This document shows positions 54,505 to 62,034 of a stretch of DNA of 64,000 nt, piece by piece; position 1 is the stretch's first letter; every line of letters begins with the position of its first letter. Source of the DNA: Pantoea sp. (GTDB lineage: Bacteria > Pseudomonadota > Gammaproteobacteria > Enterobacterales > Enterobacteriaceae); NCBI RefSeq assembly GCF_028283705.1, contig NZ_JAPWKD010000011.1, forward strand, positions 682,001-746,000. The letters are read 5' to 3'. The position numbers and the translations under genes were made by a program. The notes beneath the pieces are model-generated. The model searched no databases and was not told the DNA's origin. It saw only the letters and a list, made by a program, of their open reading frames with translations.

Positions 54505-55310
54505 CCAGGTTGTTCAGGCGCTGCAGCTGCGCGGTGATGAGCGACTGCTGGGCCGCGTAGTAGTCGTTCTGCGCGGTGATCACCGACAGGTAGCTGTCCA
54601 CGCCGTTGCGGTAGCGCAGGTCGGACAATTCCAGGCGGCGGTTCTGCGCATCCGTCAGGCGGATCAGCTCGCGGATCTGCTGGTCGTAGGTGCCGCGCGC
54701 GGCCAGCCCGTCGGCCACTTCGTGGAACGCCGATTGGATCGCCTTCTGGTATTTCTCGATGGCGATGCGCTGCTGCACGTTGGCCGACTCGAGCCCGGCG
54801 ACGTTGGCGCCGCCCGCGAACAAGGGCAGCGTGATCCTCGGCGCGAGCGACCATTGTTCGGTGCCGGAATCGAACAACTGCCCCAGCACCGGCGCCGCCG
54901 TGCCGAAGGCGCCCGTCAGCGAGACGGTGGGGAAGAAAGCCGCGCGGGCCGCGCCGATGTTGGCGTTGGCCGCGCGCAGGGTTTGTTCGGCCGCCGCGAT
55001 GTCGGGCCGGCGCGCGATCAGGTCGGACGGCAGGCCGGCGGGGATGTCGGCCAGGATGTTCTGGCTCGTCAAGGGCAGGCCGGGCGGCAGATCGGCCGGC
55101 AGGGGCTGGCCGATCAGCAGGACCAGGGCGTTCTCGGCCTGGGCGCGCGAACGCAGCTGGGCCTGGAAGTTGGCCAGCGCCTGGCTGACCACGCCCTGCG
55201 CCTGCGTGAGCGACAGCTCGTTGCCGATGCCGTTGTTGTATTGCGCCTGCACGATCTGCAGCGACTCGCGCGCGGTCTTGAGCGTGCTGCTGGTCACGAA
55301 CAGCGCGGCA
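54398..55310 (-). CDS. NodT/OprM-type outer-membrane efflux lipoprotein, 5' part lost at seam
   Basis: C-terminal 300 or so residues of an RND outer-membrane channel. Periplasmic helices and barrel repeats are visible: [87 protein letters not shown] and [28 protein letters not shown]. The true signal and first helices are missing, replaced in frame by the start of a Pseudomonas acylase. The partner pump genes would lie upstream in the source genome. Confidence 0.88.
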
Positions 55311-55996
55311 TCGTCGGCCTCGGCGAACGGCAGATCTTCGTCGGGATAGGTCGGCAGCAGCCAGGCGAGCTTGTCGGCGCCCACTTTCTGCGCCAGCACC
55401 AGCGAGGAGATTTCTTCCTGCAGGTTCACCGAGAGGCTGAAGTTCAGCAGGCTGAAGATCAGCGCCGAGTCTTCCGGCTTCCAGTACTCGGGCTTGTAGC
55501 CCGCATCGGCAAGGTCCGATGGCAGTTTGTCGCGGTAGCGGAACAGGTAGGCGTTGACGCCGCGCGCGTACACCTCGAAGAAGCGCTTGAGGCGCGGTGA
55601 CGAGGCGTTGTACAGATCGCCAGCAGTCTGCTTGAGGTTGGCGGCGCGCATCATGCGGTCCAGATCCAACGCGCCCGGCCCTGCGATTTCCGACAGACGG
55701 CCCTGCGCCAACAGGCGCATTTGCACCATTTGCGAGATGCGGTCGCTGGCGTGGACGTAACCCAATGTGAACAGCGCGTCGTGGAAGGTGTTGCTCTCGA
55801 TCAGCGGCATGCCCAGGTCATTGCGGCGCACGGAAACGTTCTGCGCCAGGCCCTTGATGGCGTAGACGCCGCTGGTGGGCGGCAGGTTGTCACGGTCTTC
55901 GCCGCCCAGTTGGCAACCGGCAAGGCTCAACAGCCCCAACATGGCAGCAGCTGTGCTGAGTCGTGTCTTCACGGATGAAAGGGCTGGCGAGGCCAT
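55310..55996 (-). CDS. quiP: N-terminal fragment of penicillin-acylase-family AHL acylase (QuiP-like)
   Basis: About 228 residues of an Ntn hydrolase alpha-chain. Lipoprotein-like leader ([16 protein letters not shown]), then [64 protein letters not shown] and a typical [10 protein letters not shown] block. The sequence ends at about [15 protein letters not shown], before the autocatalytic Ser of the beta chain, where it joins the efflux protein in the same frame. QuiP degrades acyl-homoserine lactone signals in Pseudomonas. The start at 55996 is chosen for MASPALSS; an upstream frame has no signal. Confidence 0.83.
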
Positions 55997-56121
55997 GATG
56001 GAGCACCTGCGGGGTAGGCGTTGGAAACGCGCTACGTTAGAGAGCAGGCAGGCGCCACGCAAGCGGGGGCGGGAGTTTATTTCAGGATTTTTCAGCGGAT
56101 GGGGTGTTCGGGTCTCGATCC

Positions 56122-56189
56122 TGTAGCAGCACGGCTTGCCGGCGGCAGCGTCTGTGTGATCGCCACCGCCGGCAAGCCGTGCTGCTACA
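56122..56189. repeat. Long hairpin repeat A (Pseudomonas-type REP/palindrome)
   Basis: Two perfect 24-base arms (56122-56145 and 56166-56189, beginning TGTAGCAGCACGGCTTGCCG) around a 20-base loop. Same design as repeat C at 61047. It lies between quiP and the SEC-C gene. Confidence 0.88.
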
Positions 56190-56204
56190 AAGGTCACCGC
56201 GCAA

Positions 56205-56417
56205 TCAGGCGCCGTGGCACTTCTTGAATTTCTTGTCGCTGCCGCATGGGCAAGGATCGTTGCGACCCACGTCCTTCAGCGCATTACGCACCGGCTCTTG
56301 CGGCTCGTGGTTGCAGTGCGGGCCATGCACGTGGCCGTGGTCATGATGATGGTCGTGGTGGTCGTGATCGTGATCGTGGTTGCAATCAGGGCCGTGCACG
56401 TGGGGTTCGTTGCTCAT
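56205..56417 (-). CDS. His-rich SEC-C motif protein
   Basis: 70 residues. The N-terminal half is a His/Asp run ([31 protein letters not shown]) and the C-terminus is a SEC-C zinc motif ([20 protein letters not shown]). Likely binds zinc or nickel; SecA-like tail without SecA. Commonly found as a small gene in Pseudomonas. Clear start at 56417. Confidence 0.85.
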   Translation of the reverse strand: MSNEPHVHGPDCNHDHDHDHHDHHHDHGHVHGPHCNHEPQEPVRNALKDVGRNDPCPCGSDKKFKKCHGA

Positions 56418-56421
56418 GGGG

Positions 56422-56907
56422 TTACTCCGGAATCAAATCGCCGGGAATTATGTCGCCATCGCGCCCAATACGCACGCTGTCACCAAATAAAAATCCGGTC
56501 TTGAGCTTGCCTTCCAGCCGGTAATGAATAGGCTGCTTGGGTTTACCGAGCATCCGGGTCACGTCCTTGAGGTGTTCCCAAAGGTTGGTGCGGATCGGCA
56601 CCGAGAAGTTCTTGTGGCCATTGGCCTTGACGATGAACCAGTCGCTGTACTCACCATCGGCGATCAGGATGTCGTTGAGCACGACCTTGTAGCGCAACCC
56701 GCGCACCCAGAGGTTGGAGTCGTTGGGGTTGTCGATGCGAAAGCGCAGCTTCATGTCCTGCTTGAGCAGCCGGGCCTTGACCACGTCGACCTTGAGCAGC
56801 TTGACTTCAGGGTCTTTGACGTCGCTGCTCATCAATGACGAACACCCGGATACGGCCAGCACCATGAAGAGGCCGATGATTCTGAAAACGCTTGCCTGAA
56901 ACACCAT
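56422..56907 (-). CDS. LEA14-like (LEA type 2) lipoprotein
   Basis: 161 residues. Lipobox [12 protein letters not shown] gives a lipid anchor, followed by a WHy/LEA14 beta-sandwich ([45 protein letters not shown]). Start MVFQASVF at 56907; the frame extends upstream without meaning. Function in stress tolerance is suggested by family only. The stop is four bases before the SEC-C start. Confidence 0.82.
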   Translation of the reverse strand: MVFQASVFRIIGLFMVLAVSGCSSLMSSDVKDPEVKLLKVDVVKARLLKQDMKLRFRIDNPNDSNLWVRGLRYKVVLNDILIADGEYSDWFIVKANGHKNFSVPIRTNLWEHLKDVTRMLGKPKQPIHYRLEGKLKTGFLFGDSVRIGRDGDIIPGDLIPE

Positions 56908-57016
56908 GGGTTCACTCCCGTCGGGCTTGAGTCTAGCAAGTCGCCCCTGGCGGGCAACTCGCTGATCCGCAGAGCCTGCGCCATACTCACGCCATGTGTC
57001 GAAGGAGTATTGACTC

Positions 57017-57637
57017 ATGAAGCTGTACGAAATTGTTTTTTCCGGCCAATTGGTACCTGGCGCACAGCTCGATCGGGTTCAGGCCAATCTGGCGAAATTG
57101 TTTCAGGCAGACGCCCAGCGCATCGCGCTGTTGTTCTCTGGGCGACGTCTGGTGTTGAAAAACAACCTCGATCAGGCCGGCGCCGAAAAATACCGCTCCA
57201 CCCTCGAACGCGCGGGTGCCCAGGCCGAAGTTGTCGAGATGGCAGGGCAGGTGCAGGCAGCGCCCGAGCCGCAAGCTGAGCCCGCGTCAGAACCGATGGA
57301 AGTTGAAGAAGTCGAGCTGGCGCCGCCGCCAGATGAACCGACATGGACGCGTCGCGCTGCGCAACCCTCGGCCCCGACGGCGCCGCAACGTGCCGCCGAC
57401 AAGACCTCGAAGCTCGAACCTCGGGACGTCTATATGGCGGCGTTTGTAGACGTCGAAGCGCCGGACTTCACCCTTTCCGAACTCGGCAAGGACGTGCAGG
57501 ACCCGAAACCCGCGCCGGTCGCGCCGCGTCTGGATCTGTCAGGGCTGAGCCTCGCGCCTGCGGGCAGTGACATGGGCGAGGTGAAAGAAGAGGAGCATGT
57601 GTTGGTGCCGGACATTTCACACTTGAAGCTCGCCTGA
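57017..57637 (+). CDS. Uncharacterised Pseudomonas protein with N-terminal conserved domain
   Basis: 206 residues, no signal peptide. The N-terminal 75 residues (KLYEIVFSGQLVPGAQLDRVQANLAKLFQADAQRIALLFSGRRLVLKNNLDQ ... YRSTLERAGAQAEVVEM) look like a small ferredoxin-fold domain. The rest is Pro/Ala/Glu-rich and disordered, with a short conserved tail (EEHVLVPDISHLKLA). I recognise it as a recurrent Pseudomonas gene but do not know its role. Confidence 0.75.
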   Translation: MKLYEIVFSGQLVPGAQLDRVQANLAKLFQADAQRIALLFSGRRLVLKNNLDQAGAEKYRSTLERAGAQAEVVEMAGQVQAAPEPQAEPASEPMEVEEVELAPPPDEPTWTRRAAQPSAPTAPQRAADKTSKLEPRDVYMAAFVDVEAPDFTLSELGKDVQDPKPAPVAPRLDLSGLSLAPAGSDMGEVKEEEHVLVPDISHLKLA

Positions 57638-57690
57638 CACCGCTGTCAGTCGCACGTTGCGCACCCAACCCTGGCAACCGAGCCATCGCT

Positions 57691-57777
57691 GTAGGAGCGC
57701 GCTTGCCCGCGATTGCGTTGTGTCAGTTACCCACGTGGGAACAGACAGCCAGCGATCGCGGGCAAGCGCGCTCCTAC
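57691..57777. repeat. Long hairpin repeat B
   Basis: Perfect 23-base arms (57691-57713, 57755-57777; starting GTAGGAGCGCGCTTGCCCGC) around a 41-base loop. The 'GTAGGAGCGCGCTTGCCCGCGAT' class is common between Pseudomonas genes. Different arm sequence from repeats A and C. Confidence 0.85.
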
Positions 57778-57801
57778 GGGAACGGGAACACCAAGTCTGA
57801 C

Positions 57802-58275
57802 TCAGGCCATGTAGGCCGAACAGCACTTCTTGAATTTCTGCTCACTGCCACACGGGCAGGCATCGTTGCGCCCGGCCTTGAGCTGCACGGTGGGGTCGAT
57901 GAAATACCAACGGCCGTTGTTCTGCACGAAGGCCGAACGCTCACGATGACTGTGCTCGCCGCCCGCATCGTGCCAGCGCGCCGTGAAGGTAACGAAAGCA
58001 TGCTCCGGCTTGCCGCCCAGCAACTGCGCGCCTTCTACTTCAAGCCCCAGCCAGGTGCTCTGCGCACTCCACTGGCTGATCGATTCGCGATCCAGGCCGT
58101 TCTTCTGACTCGGTAACGTCGTGTCCAGCAGATAATCCACCAGCCCCAGCACATAAGCGCTGTAGCGCGAGCGCATCAAGGCTTCGGCGCACGGCGCGGG
58201 GTTGCCTGCGTGATAGCGACCGCAGCAGCCGTCCAGAAGGTTGCCGCTGCCACAGGGACAAATTGCACTGCTCAT
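57802..58275 (-). CDS. YchJ-family protein with two SEC-C motifs
   Basis: 157 residues. N-terminal SEC-C ([20 protein letters not shown]), a central NTF2-like domain ([23 protein letters not shown]) and a C-terminal SEC-C ([18 protein letters not shown]). Widespread UPF0225 family; function unknown, metal binding likely. Start MSSAICPC at 58275. Confidence 0.88.
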   Translation of the reverse strand: MSSAICPCGSGNLLDGCCGRYHAGNPAPCAEALMRSRYSAYVLGLVDYLLDTTLPSQKNGLDRESISQWSAQSTWLGLEVEGAQLLGGKPEHAFVTFTARWHDAGGEHSHRERSAFVQNNGRWYFIDPTVQLKAGRNDACPCGSEQKFKKCCSAYMA

Positions 58276-58285
58276 GATGCGGGTC

Positions 58286-58783
58286 TCACCACCAATACTT
58301 GCCAAAGTTTTCCGGGTTGGCCCAGAACTTCGCGTTCAGCCAGTCCGGCACCTGTTTGTATTCGCGCAGATCGTAGGTGAAGAGGGTCAGCACCTGTTCG
58401 TCCCGGGCGAAGCGTTCGCTGGCTTGCAGGGCCAGCGAATAAAAGTCGGTCGTCTGCCAGCCGCAGGCGTTCATGTCGGCCAGCACGGCGATGCGGCTGG
58501 CATTGAGGTTGCGAATCCCGCCGAGCAATTGCAGGCCTGCGCGCTTGGGCATGTGCTCAAGGCAATCGACCACCAGCGCCAGATCAAACCGCTGACCGGC
58601 GAGTTCCGCAGGCAATGCGCCCGGTGCGGCTTGAGCCAGCTCGGTGTTCGGATGAGCTTCCTGAAAGGCCTGCAGGGCGGGAAAACTGTCGGCGCCGATC
58701 AGCAGCAGGCGTTTGGGCGCGTAGCGGTCGAGCAGCGCGGCCAAGGCCTGTTGCGGGGTGCGGGTGGAAAAACTGTCGGTCAT
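58286..58783 (-). CDS. DUF6231-like protein (methyltransferase-like fold)
   Basis: 165 residues. The middle ([70 protein letters not shown]) resembles a Rossmann methyltransferase in spacing, but the SAM-binding GxG loop is weak. The C-terminus reads [34 protein letters not shown], which I recall from Pseudomonas hypothetical proteins. Ten bases from YchJ, same strand, likely co-transcribed. Confidence 0.7.
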   Translation of the reverse strand: MTDSFSTRTPQQALAALLDRYAPKRLLLIGADSFPALQAFQEAHPNTELAQAAPGALPAELAGQRFDLALVVDCLEHMPKRAGLQLLGGIRNLNASRIAVLADMNACGWQTTDFYSLALQASERFARDEQVLTLFTYDLREYKQVPDWLNAKFWANPENFGKYWW

Positions 58784-58887
58784 CGAAATCCCTCAATTGA
58801 GCCAGCAAGGTTAGCCTGCCGAATCTTTGTGGCCTAGTGCCTGAACTTTTTTATCGCGGCTCATGACAAAGCGTACGGAGTGAAGGC

Positions 58888-58917
58888 AAAAGGCTATTCC
58901 TGAAAAGGCTATTCCTA
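58888..58917 (+). repeat. Tandem 15-base direct repeat
   Basis: AAAAGGCTATTCCTG followed directly by AAAAGGCTATTCCTA in the promoter region of the OmpA-family gene. Could be a duplicated regulator site or a slippage product. Confidence 0.75.
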
Positions 58918-59039
58918 AAAGAACCTGCCTGCCGCGCGGAAAAGCCACAAAAGCCCCTGTTTGCGGGTGGCAAATGGCCCCAACGGCGTCTTTACTCCAT
59001 TTCAGTCGGTTTTAGCCGATACCAAAGGAGAAGAACTGT

Positions 59040-59741
59040 ATGAGCATGATTCGGACAGCGTTACCTCTGATTTTGGTTACCAGTGTTTTGACGGGCTGTG
59101 CCGGCTTGCAAAAGACCGACTGGCCTTTGTGTGCCGCCGGTGGTGCGCTCAGCGGCGCGGCGATTGGTGCATTCCAGTCAGCATCCGTCGCGGCGGGCTT
59201 CGGTGCTGCGGTGGGCGTGATGGCGGGTGCGTATTGCTACGCTCACGGCGATGGCGACGACGACGGCGATGGTGTGCTGAACAGCGTCGACAAGTGCCCG
59301 AACACGCCGAAAGGCACGCCGGTGGACGCGACGGGTTGCCCGATCGTGGCGCCAGCACCTGAACCTGTAGCGGCTCCGGTCGTTCAGCCAAAAGAAGAAA
59401 TCATCACGATCCGTGACGTGCATTTCGAGTTCAACAAGGCCACCCTGACCCCAGCTGACAAACATCAACTGGACGCCGTGGCGACCAAACTGAAAACCGA
59501 AGCGCCTAACGTTCAGCTGCATGTAAGCGGTCACACCGACAGTGTCGGCAGTGACGCCTACAACAAGAAACTGTCGGACAAACGTGCGCATTCGGTGACC
59601 GATTACCTGGTCAGCGCAGGCATCGCGCGCAGTGCGTTTGTTTCGGTTGAAGGTGATGGCGAGAGCCGTCCTGTAGCGGACAACAAAACCGCTGAAGGCC
59701 GTGCGCTGAACCGTCGCGTCGAGATCAAGATCAATCGTTGA
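59040..59741 (+). CDS. OmpA-family lipoprotein with thrombospondin-3-like Ca-binding segment
   Basis: 233 residues. Lipobox VTSVLTGCAG; glycine-rich membrane-like segment (GGALSGAAIGAFQSASVAAGFGAAVGVMAGAYCYA); calcium-type linker DGDDDGDGVLNSVDKCPNTPKGTPVDATGCP; and an OmpA peptidoglycan-binding domain (IRDVHFEFNKATLTPADKHQLDAVATKL ... LHVSGHTDSVGSDAYNKKLSDKRAHSV ... NRRVEIKI). Anchors envelope to peptidoglycan. Followed by a strong terminator. Confidence 0.92.
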   Translation: MSMIRTALPLILVTSVLTGCAGLQKTDWPLCAAGGALSGAAIGAFQSASVAAGFGAAVGVMAGAYCYAHGDGDDDGDGVLNSVDKCPNTPKGTPVDATGCPIVAPAPEPVAAPVVQPKEEIITIRDVHFEFNKATLTPADKHQLDAVATKLKTEAPNVQLHVSGHTDSVGSDAYNKKLSDKRAHSVTDYLVSAGIARSAFVSVEGDGESRPVADNKTAEGRALNRRVEIKINR

Positions 59742-59760
59742 TCGAGTAACACGCGCCACC

Positions 59761-59790
59761 AAAAACCCCGGCCTTTGCGCCGGGGTTTTC
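59761..59790 (+). terminator. Rho-independent terminator after OmpA-family gene
   Basis: AAAAACCCCGGC, six-base loop, GCCGGGGTTTTC with further T run. Seven G-C-rich pairs extended by A-T pairs, 20 bases after the stop. Confidence 0.93.
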
Positions 59791-59920
59791 TTTTTCGGCG
59801 CTTGGCTGGATGGATATCTTCACGCAATTGCTCGCGTCCTCTGGCATAGTCACCACCGTCACCGCACTGTGCGCAGGTTCGCATTTGCAGCACAGCCAAA
59901 AAAAACAGCAGGGGCGTGTC

Positions 59921-60196
59921 ATGAGGGTGTTTTGGGCGTTGGGGAAAATCTTGACGTTGGGGTTCTGGGCCGTGGTGCTGGTCAACCAGGCGGCGGTGTT
60001 GCCGATCCCCTTCGATAGGCTGATCAAACTGGCCGGCTGCCTGTTGCTGCTGACCCATGTGTTGGAACTGTTTCTCTTCAACGGTAGCCTGCGGGGGCGT
60101 TCGCATCCCTGGCGTGACCGTTTGTACATTCTGGTTTTCGGTATTTTCCACCTGCAATCTTTCAGTCGCCGTCAGGCGGAGGTTTCGCATGCGTAA
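59921..60196 (+). CDS. DUF1145-type small membrane protein
   Basis: 91 residues with two to three hydrophobic helices (VFWALGKILTLGFWAVVLVNQAAVLPIP, LIKLAGCLLLLTHVLELFLF, LYILVFGIFHLQSF). Start ATG 59921; the frame is open 111 bases earlier without ribosome site. Its end overlaps the next start by eight bases. Function unknown. Confidence 0.82.
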   Translation: MRVFWALGKILTLGFWAVVLVNQAAVLPIPFDRLIKLAGCLLLLTHVLELFLFNGSLRGRSHPWRDRLYILVFGIFHLQSFSRRQAEVSHA

Positions 60197-60962
60197 CGGT
60201 TTGATGATCACGGCGGGCCTGGTATCGGCCCTTGGCAGTTCACTGGTGATGGCCCAGACCATTTCGGTGGAGCCGCATTCGCTGATGCGCCTGCCAAGCA
60301 ACGCCAGCGTGCTGCAACTGGATCGTCTGCAAGTGGCCGATTACGGAACGCTGCTGATCCCTGCCGGCTTGACGGAGGTTCAGGTGGGGCAGTTGGTGAT
60401 GGGTCATGAGTCGCGTATCGCCATCGTGCCGAGCGCCGAGCCGTTCAAGTTGCAGGTCAAGCAGGGTGAGCTGGCGACGGGCGCGCAGATTACCGCTCGC
60501 GGCGCGCCGGGGACGTTCGAGAAGGGCCCGTTGCCGGGGCGCAGTCTGAACCTGCGGGTTGAGCAATTGAACGCTGATGTGCTGTCGATCGATGCACGCG
60601 GTGGCGCGGGTTCGCCTGGTTATGTTGGTCTGGACGGTGGCAATGGCAAGGATCCGGGTTGCACCTGGGGTTCGGCAAGCCGAGGGTTTGATGGTGATAA
60701 CGGCGGCAATGGGCATGACGGTGCGCCAGGCGCGTTGGTGCGTCTTGAGTTGCCGCAGTCGTTCCCGGATGAGCGCGTGAAGGTGAACGTGCAGGGCGGC
60801 GCCGGTGGTCTGGGCGGCGAGGGCGGTCGCGGTGGCAAGGGCGGGGTGTCGAAGGGCTGCCTGGTTTATCGCGCTGATGGCGCCAAGAGCGGGAAGAATG
60901 GCGAGAAAGGCCAGTCCGGGGCGGTAGGGCCTGCTGGAGCGGTGAGTGTTCGTAAGATTTGA
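60189..60962 (+). CDS. Secreted protein with collagen-like Gly-rich C-terminus
   Basis: 257 residues. Signal peptide (GLVSALGSSLVMA-QT), a beta-rich domain (LQVADYGTLLIPAGLTEVQVGQLVMGHESRIAIV ... GSLNLRVEQLNADVLSIDARGGAG), then about 100 residues of Gly-rich repeats (GSPGYVGLDGGNGKDPG, GGNGHDGAPG, GGAGGLGGEGGRGGKGG, GEKGQSGAVGPAG). This resembles bacterial collagen-like or polysaccharide-export-associated proteins. Start at 60189 follows a weak site and overlaps the membrane-protein gene. Function not known. Confidence 0.78.
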   Translation: MRNGLMITAGLVSALGSSLVMAQTISVEPHSLMRLPSNASVLQLDRLQVADYGTLLIPAGLTEVQVGQLVMGHESRIAIVPSAEPFKLQVKQGELATGAQITARGAPGTFEKGPLPGRSLNLRVEQLNADVLSIDARGGAGSPGYVGLDGGNGKDPGCTWGSASRGFDGDNGGNGHDGAPGALVRLELPQSFPDERVKVNVQGGAGGLGGEGGRGGKGGVSKGCLVYRADGAKSGKNGEKGQSGAVGPAGAVSVRKI

Positions 60963-61439
60963 GGTGGTTTTGGGCTCTGCCTAACGGCAGAGCTGTTTCC
61001 ACAGGTACTGCGTCGAACCCAAATTTTGGGCCAGGCACAAAACCCCTGTAGCAGTCCGGCTTGCCGGCGGTGGCGTCCGTGAAATCGCTGCCGCCGGCAA
61101 GCCGGACTGCTACAGAAAAGCGCGCAACGCTCAGGCTCTTGCCCCAGCTTCAGCTTTTGATCTTCTACCGAGAAATCCCAGACGCCGCCAAACGCGACTT
61201 GGGTGCAGGCCGAACGCAGGCGATGGTCCGTGGGCCGAGCGGCATGGATGCCGCGAGAGCCGCCCCCGGCCATGGATGGCCGATGGCGGCGGGCCCACGG
61301 AGCATCGCCGGAGTGAGGGAACTTCGACGAAGTCGAAGCCCAACCAGGAGCAGGCACCCTTGGTTACTTGGGGTGCTTTTCCAAGTAACTCGCCGCAGGC
61401 GAAACGCTTCTGCCGTTAGGCAGAACCCAACGGCAACAC
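60963..61439. other. Non-coding gap with hairpin and dispersed-repeat-like sequence
   Basis: 477 bases. The first part holds hairpin repeat C. The remainder (about 61,120-61,400) is similar in style to sequences I recall between Pseudomonas genes, with patterns such as CATGGATGGCCGATGG and GCGGGCCCACGGAGC and the frequently seen CAAGTAACTCGCCGCAGGCG. It has open frames on both strands but no convincing coding bias, so I call no gene. Confidence 0.55.
61047..61114. repeat. Long hairpin repeat C
   Basis: Perfect 24-base arms (61047-61070 and 61091-61114; starting TGTAGCAGTCCGGCTTGCCG) around a 20-base loop, the same arm length and loop size as repeat A, with a few compensated base changes in the stem. 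Covarying changes show selection on the hairpin. Confidence 0.88.
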
Positions 61440-61904
61440 TCAAAACCCCGGCCGAGCCGCCGCAATCACCACCACCGCAATCCCCACCAGCAAATTCACC
61501 CCCACCAACCGCCGAATCCCACCCAACGCCGCAGCCCCGTCCGCCCATTGCTCCGCGTCCACCGCCTTACGCAACTGCGGCAGATTCAACGTCGAAATCC
61601 GCAGAAACAACGCCACCATCACCACATACAGCCCGATCATCACCTGCACATACCGCGGCGCCGTCTGAAACCCGCTGAAATTCATGTGAATCATCCCGAC
61701 CCCCGTCACCGGCAACAGAATCACCGCACACCACACCCAGACGAAAAACCGAGGAAACACCTGCACCCACAGCTTCAGCCGCGCCGGCCCCTCAAGGGCT
61801 GCGATGACCGCTGGTCGCAGAATCATCCAGGCGAAAAACATCCCGCCTACCCACAAAACTGCCGACAACACATGCAACACGTAGACAAAGGCTACAAGCG
61901 ACAT
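61440..61904 (-). CDS. CopD-like integral membrane protein
   Basis: 154 residues with four hydrophobic helices and conserved His/Gly positions: VAFVYVLHVLSAVLWVGGMFFAWMIL, VFPRFFVWVWCAVILLPVTGVGMI, YVQVMIGLYVVMVALFL and LVGVNLLVGIAVVVIAA. Similar to the copper-resistance D/YozB group; could bind heme or copper. Clear start at 61904. Confidence 0.85.
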   Translation of the reverse strand: MSLVAFVYVLHVLSAVLWVGGMFFAWMILRPAVIAALEGPARLKLWVQVFPRFFVWVWCAVILLPVTGVGMIHMNFSGFQTAPRYVQVMIGLYVVMVALFLRISTLNLPQLRKAVDAEQWADGAAALGGIRRLVGVNLLVGIAVVVIAAARPGF

Positions 61905-61952
61905 CGAGAACTCCGATCTGCGCAGAAAGAATTAGCGCGGTATGATAGCCGC

Positions 61953-61989
61953 CCGCTGAGACTACTGAAGATATATCCAGCGGTTTTTT
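61953..61989 (+). terminator. Weak hairpin with T run upstream of dinG
   Basis: CCGCTG and CAGCGG with a long loop followed by TTTTTT, 46 bases before dinG. It might be an attenuator or terminator of a short leader; the stem is only six pairs. Confidence 0.35.
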
Positions 61990-62034
61990 GTGTTTTCATT
62001 CAGCACCCGTGACGCCGAGCCAACGACCCAGCCC

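Noticed and set aside
54398-55996. Novel acylase-efflux fusion protein
   Set aside because: The halves belong to different organisms by context and each lacks essential parts. The fusion is a product of the seam.
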